Positions 1-8,210 of a stretch of DNA of 64,000 nt are shown piece after piece. Source of the stretch: Rikenellaceae bacterium (lineage in GTDB: Bacteria > Bacteroidota > Bacteroidia > Bacteroidales > Rikenellaceae); assembly GCA_015059945.1 (NCBI GenBank), contig SUZJ01000001.1:355430-419429 (forward strand), given 5' to 3'. The position numbers and the translations under genes were made by a program. The notes beneath the pieces are model-generated. The model had not been told where the DNA came from. It saw nothing but the letters and a program-made list of their open reading frames with translations, and made no database searches. How positions within the stretch are numbered: the first letter of the stretch is position 1; each line of letters opens with the position of its first letter.

Positions 1-1691
1 TCATAGCGACCACTGGTGGCGTTCTTAACCTGGTGGCGTGCGCTCTGTTTTGCAGCAGCCTTGGCCGAAACCTGAGTGCCCTCATCGGTGGCAGTGCCAT
101 CGACGGTAGTGATAGCGCCCTCGTAAGTACCGGTGATGTTGCCGTAGGTCATAGCGCCTGTGCCAACAAAGGCTACGTCGAGTTTGTAGGTGCCGTCGCC
201 ATTGTTCACAACCTCCATCGTACCGCTCTGTACGCATTCGAAGAGCAGGGTGAAGTAGGTCTCGCCAGTCTTGTCGTCGGTCTCGAAGCCACCCACGATG
301 TAGGTACCATAGATACCGGTGATACCACCTGCATCGTTGGTCTCGTAGTAACCGGGGAAGATCTTGTTGGGCTGGGTGGGGTCGAGGTTCTCGTCGAGAG
401 GCATCACCTCATAAGTACCCGAAGGAATACCATCGGTAAAGGTGTTGCCATCTTTGGCGAAGAGCTCCATCATCATCATCTGCTCGCCCTCGGCGGGATC
501 CTCCATATTGAACTGCAAGTACCACATAGGTTTGGTCATGATGGTACCGGCCTCGTTGGCAGGCAACTCGCCCCAGTAGAGAGCCTCTACCTTGCTGAAC
601 TCGTAGTTGATATCGGTAGCTGTGGTTGGTGGCTCGGGCTCATAGAGGCTTGCGATGTCGTTGTAGTAGAACTTGTAGCCATCTTCGATACCAAAGGCAA
701 CCATCTCCAAGTTGTAGACGGGGTAGTCGATGTTGCCGATAGTCTCGGTACCTTTGGGGGTAACTTTCAGGTGGCCATCGGTGAGCAGGTCGCTACCGCC
801 TTTGGTGATGGTTACTTGGTTGGTCTCCTTGTTGAACTCGTAGGCCTCGATAACCATATAGCTGGCCTCCAAGATGGTGTTGTCCGAGTAGGTGCCCAGC
901 ATATCAATGGGGTAGGTACCCTTAACCAGAGCCTCGGGGCCTTGGTTCTCGGCAATCATATAGAACGAGAGTGCTTTGGCGGGCAGCTTGTTGGTTGAGC
1001 CATTCATAAGCAACTCGTAGTAACCCTCGTCGTAGAGAATAACGTCCCACAGAGCGGTCTTGCCATCCTCGGTAGCGCCCAGGTAGCCAAACTCGGCCAT
1101 CACAAAGTTGTCTACGCGAACATAGCTGCTATTGGTAGCGCCCAAGCCTACAACATCGGGCTCGCCCTCAAAGCGGCCCTCATAGGGGGTACCCTGACCG
1201 CCCTCGTAGTTAAGACCACGCAGGGTGATGTCGAAGCGGTACTCGCTATCGCTGTTGTGTGTAACCTCTACCTCGCCACCATTGACGAACATATAGGCGT
1301 TCTGGATGCTCGACTGGGTGAAGTCTACAAAGAAGCTACCGCTGGTCAGGTTCTGCACCTCGCCAGGATAGAGGTCGCCATTGGCAACCGAGTAGGTACC
1401 CTCGGGGATACGGCCGTCGGCATCGAGCTCAACGTCCATCTCCAGAGTCAGGTACGAAACGGCCATCTCCTCGCCCTCAACCTCGCCGAGGGTCGAGAAG
1501 CGCAGAATCAGGTTGGTATAACCATTGTCTTGGTTGTAGTAGTCGCCACGATTGGTAATCATAGCCTGGTCAATAAGGATACCGTAGAAGGTGTCGGGCT
1601 TTTCACCAGGCTTGTCGGTAGGGCCATTGTCGGGCTTGCAACCAATAAGTGCTGTTGCTGCAACGAGCAGCGCAAAAATTACTTTTTTCAT
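1..1691 (-). CDS. Lipoprotein of unknown function, 3' end outside window
   Basis: The reading frame is open from an ATG at 1689-1691 to the left edge of the window, so at least 563 residues are present and the C terminus is missing. The N terminus is a lipoprotein signal: MKK, a hydrophobic stretch and lipobox LIGC with Cys18, followed by an acidic/proline linker. The body contains several repeats of a phrase like (I/P)xGTY, and a late stretch of the type NGDGTYKLDVxF followed by GxITGTYEG, which suggests repeated beta-sandwich units. I do not recognise a named family. It is probably anchored in the outer membrane. A -7 box lies 43 bases upstream, so it is likely transcribed apart from the M16 operon behind it. 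Confidence 0.8.
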   Translation of the reverse strand, partial: MKKVIFALLVAATALIGCKPDNGPTDKPGEKPDTFYGILIDQAMITNRGDYYNQDNGYTNLILRFSTLGEVEGEEMAVSYLTLEMDVELDADGRIPEGTYSVANGDLYPGEVQNLTSGSFFVDFTQSSIQNAYMFVNGGEVEVTHNSDSEYRFDITLRGLNYEGGQGTPYEGRFEGEPDVVGLGATNSSYVRVDNFVMAEFGYLGATEDGKTALWDVILYDEGYYELLMNGSTNKLPAKALSFYMIAENQGPEALVKGTYPIDMLGTYSDNTILEASYMVIEAYEFNKETNQVTITKGGSDLLTDGHLKVTPKGTETIGNIDYPVYNLEMVAFGIEDGYKFYYNDIASLYEPEPPTTATDINYEFSKVEALYWGELPANEAGTIMTKPMWYLQFNMEDPAEGEQMMMMELFAKDGNTFTDGIPSGTYEVMPLDENLDPTQPNKIFPGYYETNDAGGITGIYGTYIVGGFETDDKTGETYFTLLFECVQSGTMEVVNNGDGTYKLDVAFVGTGAMTYGNITGTYEGAITTVDGTATDEGTQVSAKAAAKQSARHQVKNATSGRY

Positions 1692-1733
1692 TCCTATTGT
1701 TTTCGGTTGGTGTATAAATACGTTAATTTGCCA

Positions 1734-1741
1734 CAAATATA
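1734..1741 (-). promoter_or_regulatory. Putative -7 box (TATATTTG) for the edge lipoprotein
   Basis: On the minus strand the octamer TATATTTG matches the Bacteroidetes -7 consensus TAnnTTTG, 43 bases before the lipoprotein ATG. No clear -33 TTTG is seen at the usual distance. Confidence 0.4.
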
Positions 1742-1765
1742 TATATTTTATCCAAAAATCCTACC

Positions 1766-3028
1766 CTAATCGCCAACAATAGTCACAGTTAGCTCGTTTT
1801 TGTCGATATTTCGGGCAGCCACATCGCGCAACATCTTGGGTGTGAGGCTCTCGACCTGGGCCAAGAAATTCTCGGTATAGCTGTTGTCGGTGCCGTTCTG
1901 GATGTTCTCGATACTTACGTCGGCCACACCAAAGGGGCCATCGAAGATGCGCATCACGTCGCCAAAGATTATCTTCTTCACCACGCTCAACTCCTTCGGG
2001 TGTAGGGGCTTGGTGGTTATGCGCTCAACCTCGGCCATTACCTCGGCTATGGCGCGGTCGGTAGCCTCGCCTGCCACCTCGGCACTCATCACAAAGTAGC
2101 CACTGCGGTCGAGGTTAATCATTGCGGCATAGGCTCCGTAGGTCAGGCCGTTGCGCTCGCGCAAGTTCTGCATCAGTCGGCTGCCAAAGTAACCTCCCAT
2201 AGCGGTGGCCACCACCTGCATAGGTATAAAGTCGGGGTTGCTGCGTGGGAAGAGGGGGACACCCACCTTAACCGACGATTGCACAGCCCCCTCGAAGTGC
2301 CACTTGGCATACTCCACAGGGTCGGGCGCAGGTATCTCTCTTACAAGTGCAGTGCCACCTCGGCGAAGCCCCCCAAGTATGGCCAGAACTCGCTTGGTGT
2401 CGGCCGACGAAATGTCGCCACAGAGTACCGCAAAACACCCCTCGGCAGTGTAGTGGCTCTCGTAGAACTCCCTCAATATGGCGGGGGTTAGATGGTCATA
2501 CTCCTCCGAGGGTGAGGTGATGCCGTAGGGGTGGGTTTGACCAAATATGGCCTGGCCAAAGAGCTCGCGCGAGAGCTGGTCGGGCTTGCTGCGCTGAACA
2601 TCGAGCTGCTCTTTGCGCTTGTGGCAGTAGACGCTGATTTCGCGCTCGGGAAAGGTGGGGTGGAGCACCACCTGCTCGGCAATATCCATAGTCTCGGGGC
2701 TGAACTTGCTCAGCGAGCAGAAGGTTACAACGGCCCAGTCGCGGTCGATGTTGGCATCGTAGTACGAGCCCACAAAGTCCAGTCGCTCGGCAATCTCGCG
2801 TCCCGAAAGTTGCTCGGTGCCCTCGGTGAGGGTGTTTACCACAGCCGAAGCACTAAACGGTACGCTCTGGTACGAAGTGCCCGCGCGGAATACAAAACTT
2901 ACCCTCACAACCCCCTGATTGGAGTTGTGGAGCACATAGAGTGGGGTGCCGTTGGGTGCTTCAAGACGTGTGTAGTGGGGCACTTGGGGCTTGGCGGTGG
3001 AGTGTATTTGGGGCTTGGGATTAATCAT
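1766..3028 (-). CDS. M16 family peptidase-like subunit lacking the zinc motif
   Basis: A 420-residue M16B-type protein. The ATG at 3028 is preferred over an upstream in-frame start because it overlaps the stop of the preceding gene by 8 bases (ATGATTAA), a typical coupled junction, and the peptide before it has no family similarity. Where the catalytic partner has HxxEH, this protein reads SAVVN, so it cannot bind zinc there. It does keep the C-terminal substrate-binding signature RERNGLTYG at about residues 290-300, with the Arg and Tyr typical of M16. In related bacteria such genes make a heterodimer in which one chain gives zinc ligands and the other the R/Y pair. No signal peptide is evident, so the cytoplasm is likely. 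Confidence 0.88.
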   Translation of the reverse strand: MINPKPQIHSTAKPQVPHYTRLEAPNGTPLYVLHNSNQGVVRVSFVFRAGTSYQSVPFSASAVVNTLTEGTEQLSGREIAERLDFVGSYYDANIDRDWAVVTFCSLSKFSPETMDIAEQVVLHPTFPEREISVYCHKRKEQLDVQRSKPDQLSRELFGQAIFGQTHPYGITSPSEEYDHLTPAILREFYESHYTAEGCFAVLCGDISSADTKRVLAILGGLRRGGTALVREIPAPDPVEYAKWHFEGAVQSSVKVGVPLFPRSNPDFIPMQVVATAMGGYFGSRLMQNLRERNGLTYGAYAAMINLDRSGYFVMSAEVAGEATDRAIAEVMAEVERITTKPLHPKELSVVKKIIFGDVMRIFDGPFGVADVSIENIQNGTDNSYTENFLAQVESLTPKMLRDVAARNIDKNELTVTIVGD

Positions 3029-4262
3029 TTTTGCGGTGGTATATGAGGGTTGCACTCTTGTTGGGTGTAAGGTTGCGGGCCACATAGTCGGCCAGCTCGG
3101 CAGAGGTAATCGAGCGGTATATCTCAACCTCGCCATTCAGCAGACTCATATCGCCCAACATACGATAGTAGCCCAAATTCATCGCCTTGTTCATAACATT
3201 CAGCTCGCCAAAAGTGATATTGGCCTCGAACTTGTTTTTGACCTTCTGCAACTCGTAGTCGCCAATAGGCTCGGTGGCCAGACGCTCAATCTCGCCCCAC
3301 AGAGCGGCCTCGGCCTGCTCGATGGTTACGTCAGACGAGAGCTGGCCCGTAAGTATAAGCATACCTTGGCCACACTCGCCAGTGATGTAGGCGTTGGCGG
3401 CCGAGAATATCTGCTGCTCCTTGATTAGCCTTTGGTATAGGCGTGCCGACTCGCCTCCTGCAAGCAGATCGGTGAGCATATCGCACAGATAGTAGCCGTG
3501 CTCGCTACGTCGCTCCATCAGGAAGGCTATGGTAATCTGGTCGGCAGGCACAGCCGAGTGTAGCTCAGTACGACGTGCCGAGGTGATTGGGGGCTCGGTG
3601 GCAATGGTGCGAACGGGAGCTTCGACCAGTGGCAGGTGGCCAAACTGGCGCTCGGCAGCCTCAAATACGCGCTCGGCATCCAGATCGCCCGACACACTCA
3701 AAATGGCGTTGCTGGGCAGGTAGAACTTGTCGTAAAAGGCCCTCACGTCGTCGAGCGAGGCGTGGCGAATGTGGTCGGGGGTCTGACCTATCACAGGCCA
3801 GCGGTAGGGGCTGGTGGTGTAGACCATACTGCGCAGGGTGTGCCACTGCTCGGCGTAGGGGCGGTTGAGGTAGCGCTGGTTGAATTCCTCGATTACGACC
3901 GACTTTTCGGTTTCGAGCCTCGGGCGGCTGATGTTCAGATTGCGCATACGGTCGGCTTCGAGCCACAGGGCCACCTCAAAATTCTCTTTGGGCATTGTGA
4001 CGTAGAAGTCGGTGTAGTCGGCCGAGGTGAAGGCGTTGTTCTCGCCACAAATCTGCTGAACGTGAGCGTCGTAACTGGGTATGTTGCGTGTGCCGCGAAA
4101 CATCAGGTGCTCGAACAGGTGGGCAAAGCCACTGCGCTCGGGCTCCTCGTCTACCGAGCCTGCAATGTAGAGCAGATTGACGGCAGCCATCTGGCTACAC
4201 TGGTCGTGATTGACCAGCACGCGCAGTCCGTTGGCAAGTATGTGCTCTTTGTAGTCAATCAT
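3021..4262 (-). CDS. M16 family zinc peptidase, catalytic subunit
   Basis: A 413-residue M16B metallopeptidase. The inverted zinc motif HLFEH is at residues 48-52 (His48, Glu51, His52) and a likely third ligand is Glu127 in VVIEEF, at the family's usual distance. The matching C-terminal R/Y signature is weak here and is instead strong in the downstream gene, so the two products probably form one active heterodimer. It is the first gene of a two-gene operon with an 8-base overlap. No signal peptide is seen. Substrates are likely oligopeptides inside the cell, by family knowledge only. Confidence 0.92.
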   Translation of the reverse strand: MIDYKEHILANGLRVLVNHDQCSQMAAVNLLYIAGSVDEEPERSGFAHLFEHLMFRGTRNIPSYDAHVQQICGENNAFTSADYTDFYVTMPKENFEVALWLEADRMRNLNISRPRLETEKSVVIEEFNQRYLNRPYAEQWHTLRSMVYTTSPYRWPVIGQTPDHIRHASLDDVRAFYDKFYLPSNAILSVSGDLDAERVFEAAERQFGHLPLVEAPVRTIATEPPITSARRTELHSAVPADQITIAFLMERRSEHGYYLCDMLTDLLAGGESARLYQRLIKEQQIFSAANAYITGECGQGMLILTGQLSSDVTIEQAEAALWGEIERLATEPIGDYELQKVKNKFEANITFGELNVMNKAMNLGYYRMLGDMSLLNGEVEIYRSITSAELADYVARNLTPNKSATLIYHRKND

Positions 4263-4324
4263 AAATGGGCCAAAAAACTATTCTGGTGAGTGGTAAAAAT
4301 TGTTAAAACTCCTAAAAAATCGTG

Positions 4325-4332
4325 CAAATTTA
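4325..4332 (-). promoter_or_regulatory. Putative -7 box (TAAATTTG) for the M16 operon
   Basis: Minus-strand TAAATTTG about 60 bases upstream of the first M16 gene. It lies back to back with the nifJ -7 box at 4355-4362. Confidence 0.4.
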
Positions 4333-4354
4333 GTGATTTTTGCCGAGGGTTTAT

Positions 4355-4362
4355 TATCTTTG
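4355..4362 (+). promoter_or_regulatory. Putative -7 box (TATCTTTG) for nifJ
   Basis: TATCTTTG followed by CA is a strong match to the Bacteroidetes -7 consensus. It implies a leader of about 160 bases before the nifJ ATG. Confidence 0.6.
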
Positions 4363-4377
4363 CACGTCGAAAAATGA

Positions 4378-4463
4378 GCGGAACCTGGTTTCCGCCATTT
4401 TGTGTAAATGGGGGTAGGGTTTTGTTAAAAAATTAACAACCTTGCAAGGCGTACCGAGGTACG
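4378..4463 (+). other. Structured leader of nifJ (two hairpins)
   Basis: The transcribed leader holds a hairpin with stem GCGGAA/TTCCGC (4378-4395) and a tight hairpin CGTACC-GA-GGTACG (4450-4463). Neither is followed by a T run, so they are not simple terminators. No known riboswitch motif is recognised. Confidence 0.5.
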
Positions 4464-4530
4464 GACTATACACCCAAAGGCTTAGTTAGGAAACAAAATT
4501 ACACATAATTGAGATAAAAGATAAAGAGTT

Positions 4531-7500
4531 ATGGCACAAAAGAAATTTATCACTTGTGATGGTAACTACGCAGCTGCTCACATCGCTTATATGTTCAGCG
4601 AGGTGGCTGCTATTTACCCTATCACTCCTTCGTCGACAATGGCAGAGCTCGTAGACGAGTGGGCCGCCGGTGGCCAGAAAAACATCTTTGGTCAGACCGT
4701 AAAAGTTGTTGAGATGCAGAGCGAGGCTGGTGCTGCCGGCGCAGTTCACGGCTCGTTGCAGGCAGGTGCTCTGACCTCGACCTTCACAGCGTCGCAGGGC
4801 TTGCTGCTGATGATTCCCAATATGTACAAGATTGCCGGCGAGTTGCTGCCAGGCGTATTCCACGTTTCGGCTCGCGCATTGGCTGCCCAGTCGTTGTCGA
4901 TTTTCGGCGACCACCAAGACGTTATGGCCGCACGCCAGACCGGTTTTGCAATGCTGGCTACCAGCTCGGTTCAGGAGGTTATGGATTTGGCAGGCGTTGC
5001 CCACTTGGTATCGCTCAAGTCGCGCATCCCCTTCTTGCACTTCTTCGACGGCTTCCGTACCTCGCACGAGATTCAGAAGGTAGAGATGATGCAGATGGAG
5101 GATTTGGAGCCTCTGTTCGACCGCCAGGCTTTGGCCGAGTTTAGGGAGAGGGCTCTCAACCCCGAGCACCCCGTAACTCGCGGTACCGCTCAGAACCCCG
5201 ACATCTACTTCCAGACTCGCGAGGCAAGCAACAAGTTCTACGATGCAGTGCCCGATATGGTTGCCGAGATGATGGAGAAGATTTCGACCATCACCGGCCG
5301 TCACTATGCACCTTTCACCTACTACGGTGCACCCGATGCCGAGAATGTTATCGTGGCTATGGGCTCGATTACCGAGACTCTGAAAGAGTGTGTTGATTAC
5401 CTGGCTGCCAAAGGCGAGAAGGTGGGTGTCGTAACCGTTCACCTCTACCGTCCCTTCTCGGTTAAGTACCTGGGTGCTGTGCTGCCCGAGACTACCAAGC
5501 GCATCTGCGTTCTGGACCGTACCAAAGAGCCAGGCGCAAATGGTTGCCCCTTGTACCTCGACGTTGTTGAGGCATTTGCAAGCTGCAAAGATATTCCTGC
5601 CGAGAATAAGCCTATGATTATCGGTGGCCGCTATGGTCTGTCGTCAAAGGATACCACTCCTGCACAGATGCTGGCCGTTATCGAGAACCTCAAAGCAGAG
5701 AACCCTCTGAACCAGTTTGCCGTAGGTATCAACGACGATGTTACCCATCTGTCGTTGCCCGTAGGCGAGGAGATTTCGATGGCCAAAGAGGGTACCTTCG
5801 AGGCTCTGTTCTTCGGTCTGGGTGCCGATGGTACCGTTGGTGCCAACAAAAACTCGATTAAGATTATCGGTGGTACTACCGACAAATACTGTCAGGCTTA
5901 CTTCTCGTATGACTCGAAGAAGTCGGGTGGCTACACCTCGTCGCACTTGCGCTTTGGTGATACCCCCATCCGCTCGCCCTATCTGGTGACCACTCCCGAC
6001 TTTGTGGCTTGCCACGTTCCCTCGTATGTCGACAAGTACGACGTACTGAAAGGTTTGAAGAAGGGTGGCTCGTTCCTGCTCAACAGTGTCCACGACGCCG
6101 AGCAGACTCTGGCAACCCTGCCTACCCACATGAAAGTTTATCTGGCTAAGAACAATATCCGCTTCTACATCATCAACGCTACCAAGATTGCTGCCGAGAT
6201 TGGTCTGGGCAACCGCACCAATACCATTATGCAGTCGGCATTCTTTAAGATTGCAGGCGTGATTCCCTTCGAGCAGGCTGTTGAGGAGATGAAGAAGGCT
6301 ATCTACAAGTCGTATGGCAAGAAGGGCGAGGATATTGTAAATATGAACTACGCTGCTGTTGATAAGGGTGGCGAGGTTGAGGAGGTACAGATTCCCGCTG
6401 AGTGGGCTAACCTGACCATTGAGGAGGTAGAGTGCAAAGAGGCCGAGTGCAACAAGCCCGACTTTGTGAAGAACATTTGCGAGCCTATCAACGCTCTGAA
6501 AGGCGACCTGCTCCCCGTGAGCGCCTTCAATGGCCGCGAGGATGGTACTTGGGATAATGGTACTGCCGCCTATGAGAAACGCGGTATCGCAGTGAAGGTG
6601 CCCGAGTGGCTGTCGGAGAACTGTATCCAGTGCAACCAGTGCGCCTTTGTCTGCCCCCACGCTGCTATCCGTCCCTTCCTGCTGACCGAAGAGGAGGCCG
6701 CTGCCGCTCCCGAGGGTATGGCTACCCGTCAGGGCTTGGCACAGACCAAAGAGTACAAGTTCCGTATTCAGCTCTCGCCTCTGGATTGTACCGGTTGCGG
6801 CAACTGCGTTGACGCTTGCCCCGCCAAGACCAAAGCTCTGGTTATGAAACCTCTGGAAGAGCAGATGGGCGAGACCACCAACTGGGAGTACCTGACCGAG
6901 AAGGTGGGCTACAAAGAGAACGTAATGGACAAAACCAAAACCATCAAGGGTAACCAGTTTGCTCAGCCTCTGTTTGAGTTCTCGGGTGCCTGCGCAGGTT
7001 GTGGCGAGACCGCATACATCAAGACTATTACCCAGCTGTTTGGCGACCGTATGATGGTAGCCAACGCAACCGGCTGTACCTCTATCTATTCGGGCTCGGC
7101 TCCTTCGACCCCCTACTGCACCAACGCCAAAGGCCACGGTCCCGCTTGGGCTAACTCGCTCTTCGAGGACAATGCCGAGTTTGGTTTGGGTATGAAGGTC
7201 GCTATCGAGAAACGTCGCGACACCCTGGCTGCAACTATGGCCGACGCTATTGCTAACTGCCCCGACTGCTCGGCAGAGCTGAAAGCTACTATGCAGGAGT
7301 GGATTGATGGCCGCCACATCAGCGCTACCAGTGCCGAGGTTGCTGCAAGGCTGCTGCCTATGGCCGAGGCTTGCGGTTGCAAGACCTGCAAGGAGATTGT
7401 AGAGCAGAAAGACCTGCTGGTTAAGAAGTCGCAGTGGATTATCGGTGGTGATGGCTGGGGCTACGATATTGGCTTTGGTGGTGTAGACCACGTTTTGGCT

Positions 7501-8079
7501 TCGGGCGAGGATGTCAATATCCTTATCGTAGATACCGAGGTTTACTCCAACACCGGTGGCCAGTCGTCGAAGTCTACTCCCGTGGGCGCTGTTGCCAAAT
7601 TTGCTTCGGCAGGTAAGCGCATCCGCAAGAAAGATATTGGTGCAATTGCAATGACCTATGGCTATGTTTACGTTGCCCAGGTTTCGATTGCCAACCCCAA
7701 CCAGTTGCTCACCGTGCTGCGCGAGGCCGAGGCCTACAATGGTCCTTCGCTGATTATCGCCTACGCACCTTGTATCAACCACGGTATCAAGGGCGGTATG
7801 ACCCGCACTCCTTCGGTTGGTAAAGAGGCTATCGAGTGTGGCTACTGGCACCTGTGGCACTTCAACCCCGAGCTGGCCGAGAAGGGCGAGAACCCCTTCA
7901 AGCTCGACTCGAAGGAGCCCGATTGGAGCAAGTTCCAGGCATTCTTGGCTGCCGAGGTACGTTACTCGTCGCTCAAGAAGATGTTCCCCGCTGAGGCTGA
8001 TGAGCTCTTTGCTGCTGCCGAGGAGAACGCCAAGTGGCGCTACAACGGCTATGTTCGCCTGTCGAAACAGGAGTACTAA
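4531..8079 (+). CDS. nifJ: Pyruvate:ferredoxin (flavodoxin) oxidoreductase
   Basis: A 1182-residue single-chain enzyme that oxidises pyruvate with CoA to acetyl-CoA, CO2 and reduced ferredoxin, central to anaerobic metabolism. The order is the usual one: N-terminal pyrimidine-binding domain (YPITPSS near residue 30), gamma domain, 2x4Fe-4S ferredoxin domain with CIQCNQC from residue 698 and CTGCGNC from about 753, then the CAGCGE cysteines near 821 and the TPP-binding stretch GDGWGYD near 973 with DTEVYSNTGGQ after it. Length is standard for the family. It is monocistronic, between its own -7 box and a 20-bp terminator hairpin. Confidence 0.98.
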   Translation: MAQKKFITCDGNYAAAHIAYMFSEVAAIYPITPSSTMAELVDEWAAGGQKNIFGQTVKVVEMQSEAGAAGAVHGSLQAGALTSTFTASQGLLLMIPNMYKIAGELLPGVFHVSARALAAQSLSIFGDHQDVMAARQTGFAMLATSSVQEVMDLAGVAHLVSLKSRIPFLHFFDGFRTSHEIQKVEMMQMEDLEPLFDRQALAEFRERALNPEHPVTRGTAQNPDIYFQTREASNKFYDAVPDMVAEMMEKISTITGRHYAPFTYYGAPDAENVIVAMGSITETLKECVDYLAAKGEKVGVVTVHLYRPFSVKYLGAVLPETTKRICVLDRTKEPGANGCPLYLDVVEAFASCKDIPAENKPMIIGGRYGLSSKDTTPAQMLAVIENLKAENPLNQFAVGINDDVTHLSLPVGEEISMAKEGTFEALFFGLGADGTVGANKNSIKIIGGTTDKYCQAYFSYDSKKSGGYTSSHLRFGDTPIRSPYLVTTPDFVACHVPSYVDKYDVLKGLKKGGSFLLNSVHDAEQTLATLPTHMKVYLAKNNIRFYIINATKIAAEIGLGNRTNTIMQSAFFKIAGVIPFEQAVEEMKKAIYKSYGKKGEDIVNMNYAAVDKGGEVEEVQIPAEWANLTIEEVECKEAECNKPDFVKNICEPINALKGDLLPVSAFNGREDGTWDNGTAAYEKRGIAVKVPEWLSENCIQCNQCAFVCPHAAIRPFLLTEEEAAAAPEGMATRQGLAQTKEYKFRIQLSPLDCTGCGNCVDACPAKTKALVMKPLEEQMGETTNWEYLTEKVGYKENVMDKTKTIKGNQFAQPLFEFSGACAGCGETAYIKTITQLFGDRMMVANATGCTSIYSGSAPSTPYCTNAKGHGPAWANSLFEDNAEFGLGMKVAIEKRRDTLAATMADAIANCPDCSAELKATMQEWIDGRHISATSAEVAARLLPMAEACGCKTCKEIVEQKDLLVKKSQWIIGGDGWGYDIGFGGVDHVLASGEDVNILIVDTEVYSNTGGQSSKSTPVGAVAKFASAGKRIRKKDIGAIAMTYGYVYVAQVSIANPNQLLTVLREAEAYNGPSLIIAYAPCINHGIKGGMTRTPSVGKEAIECGYWHLWHFNPELAEKGENPFKLDSKEPDWSKFQAFLAAEVRYSSLKKMFPAEADELFAAAEENAKWRYNGYVRLSKQEY

Positions 8080-8093
8080 TAGAGCCGCAATAT

Positions 8094-8141
8094 AAGAAAG
8101 CAGAGAGTTGGGACTTTTCAATCCCAACTCTCTGCTTTCTT
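8094..8141 (+). terminator. Rho-independent terminator of nifJ
   Basis: A perfect 20-bp stem (8094-8113 with 8122-8141) and 8-base loop, starting 14 bases after the nifJ stop. The stem ends in A/T pairs, as in bidirectional terminators. Confidence 0.85.
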
Positions 8142-8144
8142 ATT

Positions 8145-8160
8145 GTCTAACGTCTAACGC
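8145..8160. repeat. GTCTAACG mini-repeat
   Basis: Two tandem copies of an 8-base unit (GTCTAACG, then GTCTAACGC) between two terminators. The same unit recurs at 14283-14316, 55778-55806 and 61901-61926. Confidence 0.7.
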
Positions 8161-8205
8161 AAAAAGAGGGAGCCACTTTCGCAAAAGTGGCTCCCTCTCT
8201 TGTTT
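8161..8205 (-). terminator. Terminator of the S9 peptidase gene
   Basis: A 15-bp perfect stem (8165-8179 with 8184-8198) and a 4-base loop. On the minus strand it is followed by a run of T, so it serves the S9 gene ending at 8211, and it may also stop nifJ read-through. Confidence 0.8.
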
Positions 8206-8210
8206 GGCTA

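Noticed and set aside
5644..8127. Long open frame antisense to nifJ (827 codons)
   Set aside because: Its product has no recognisable family and it mirrors the codon bias of nifJ; a shadow frame.
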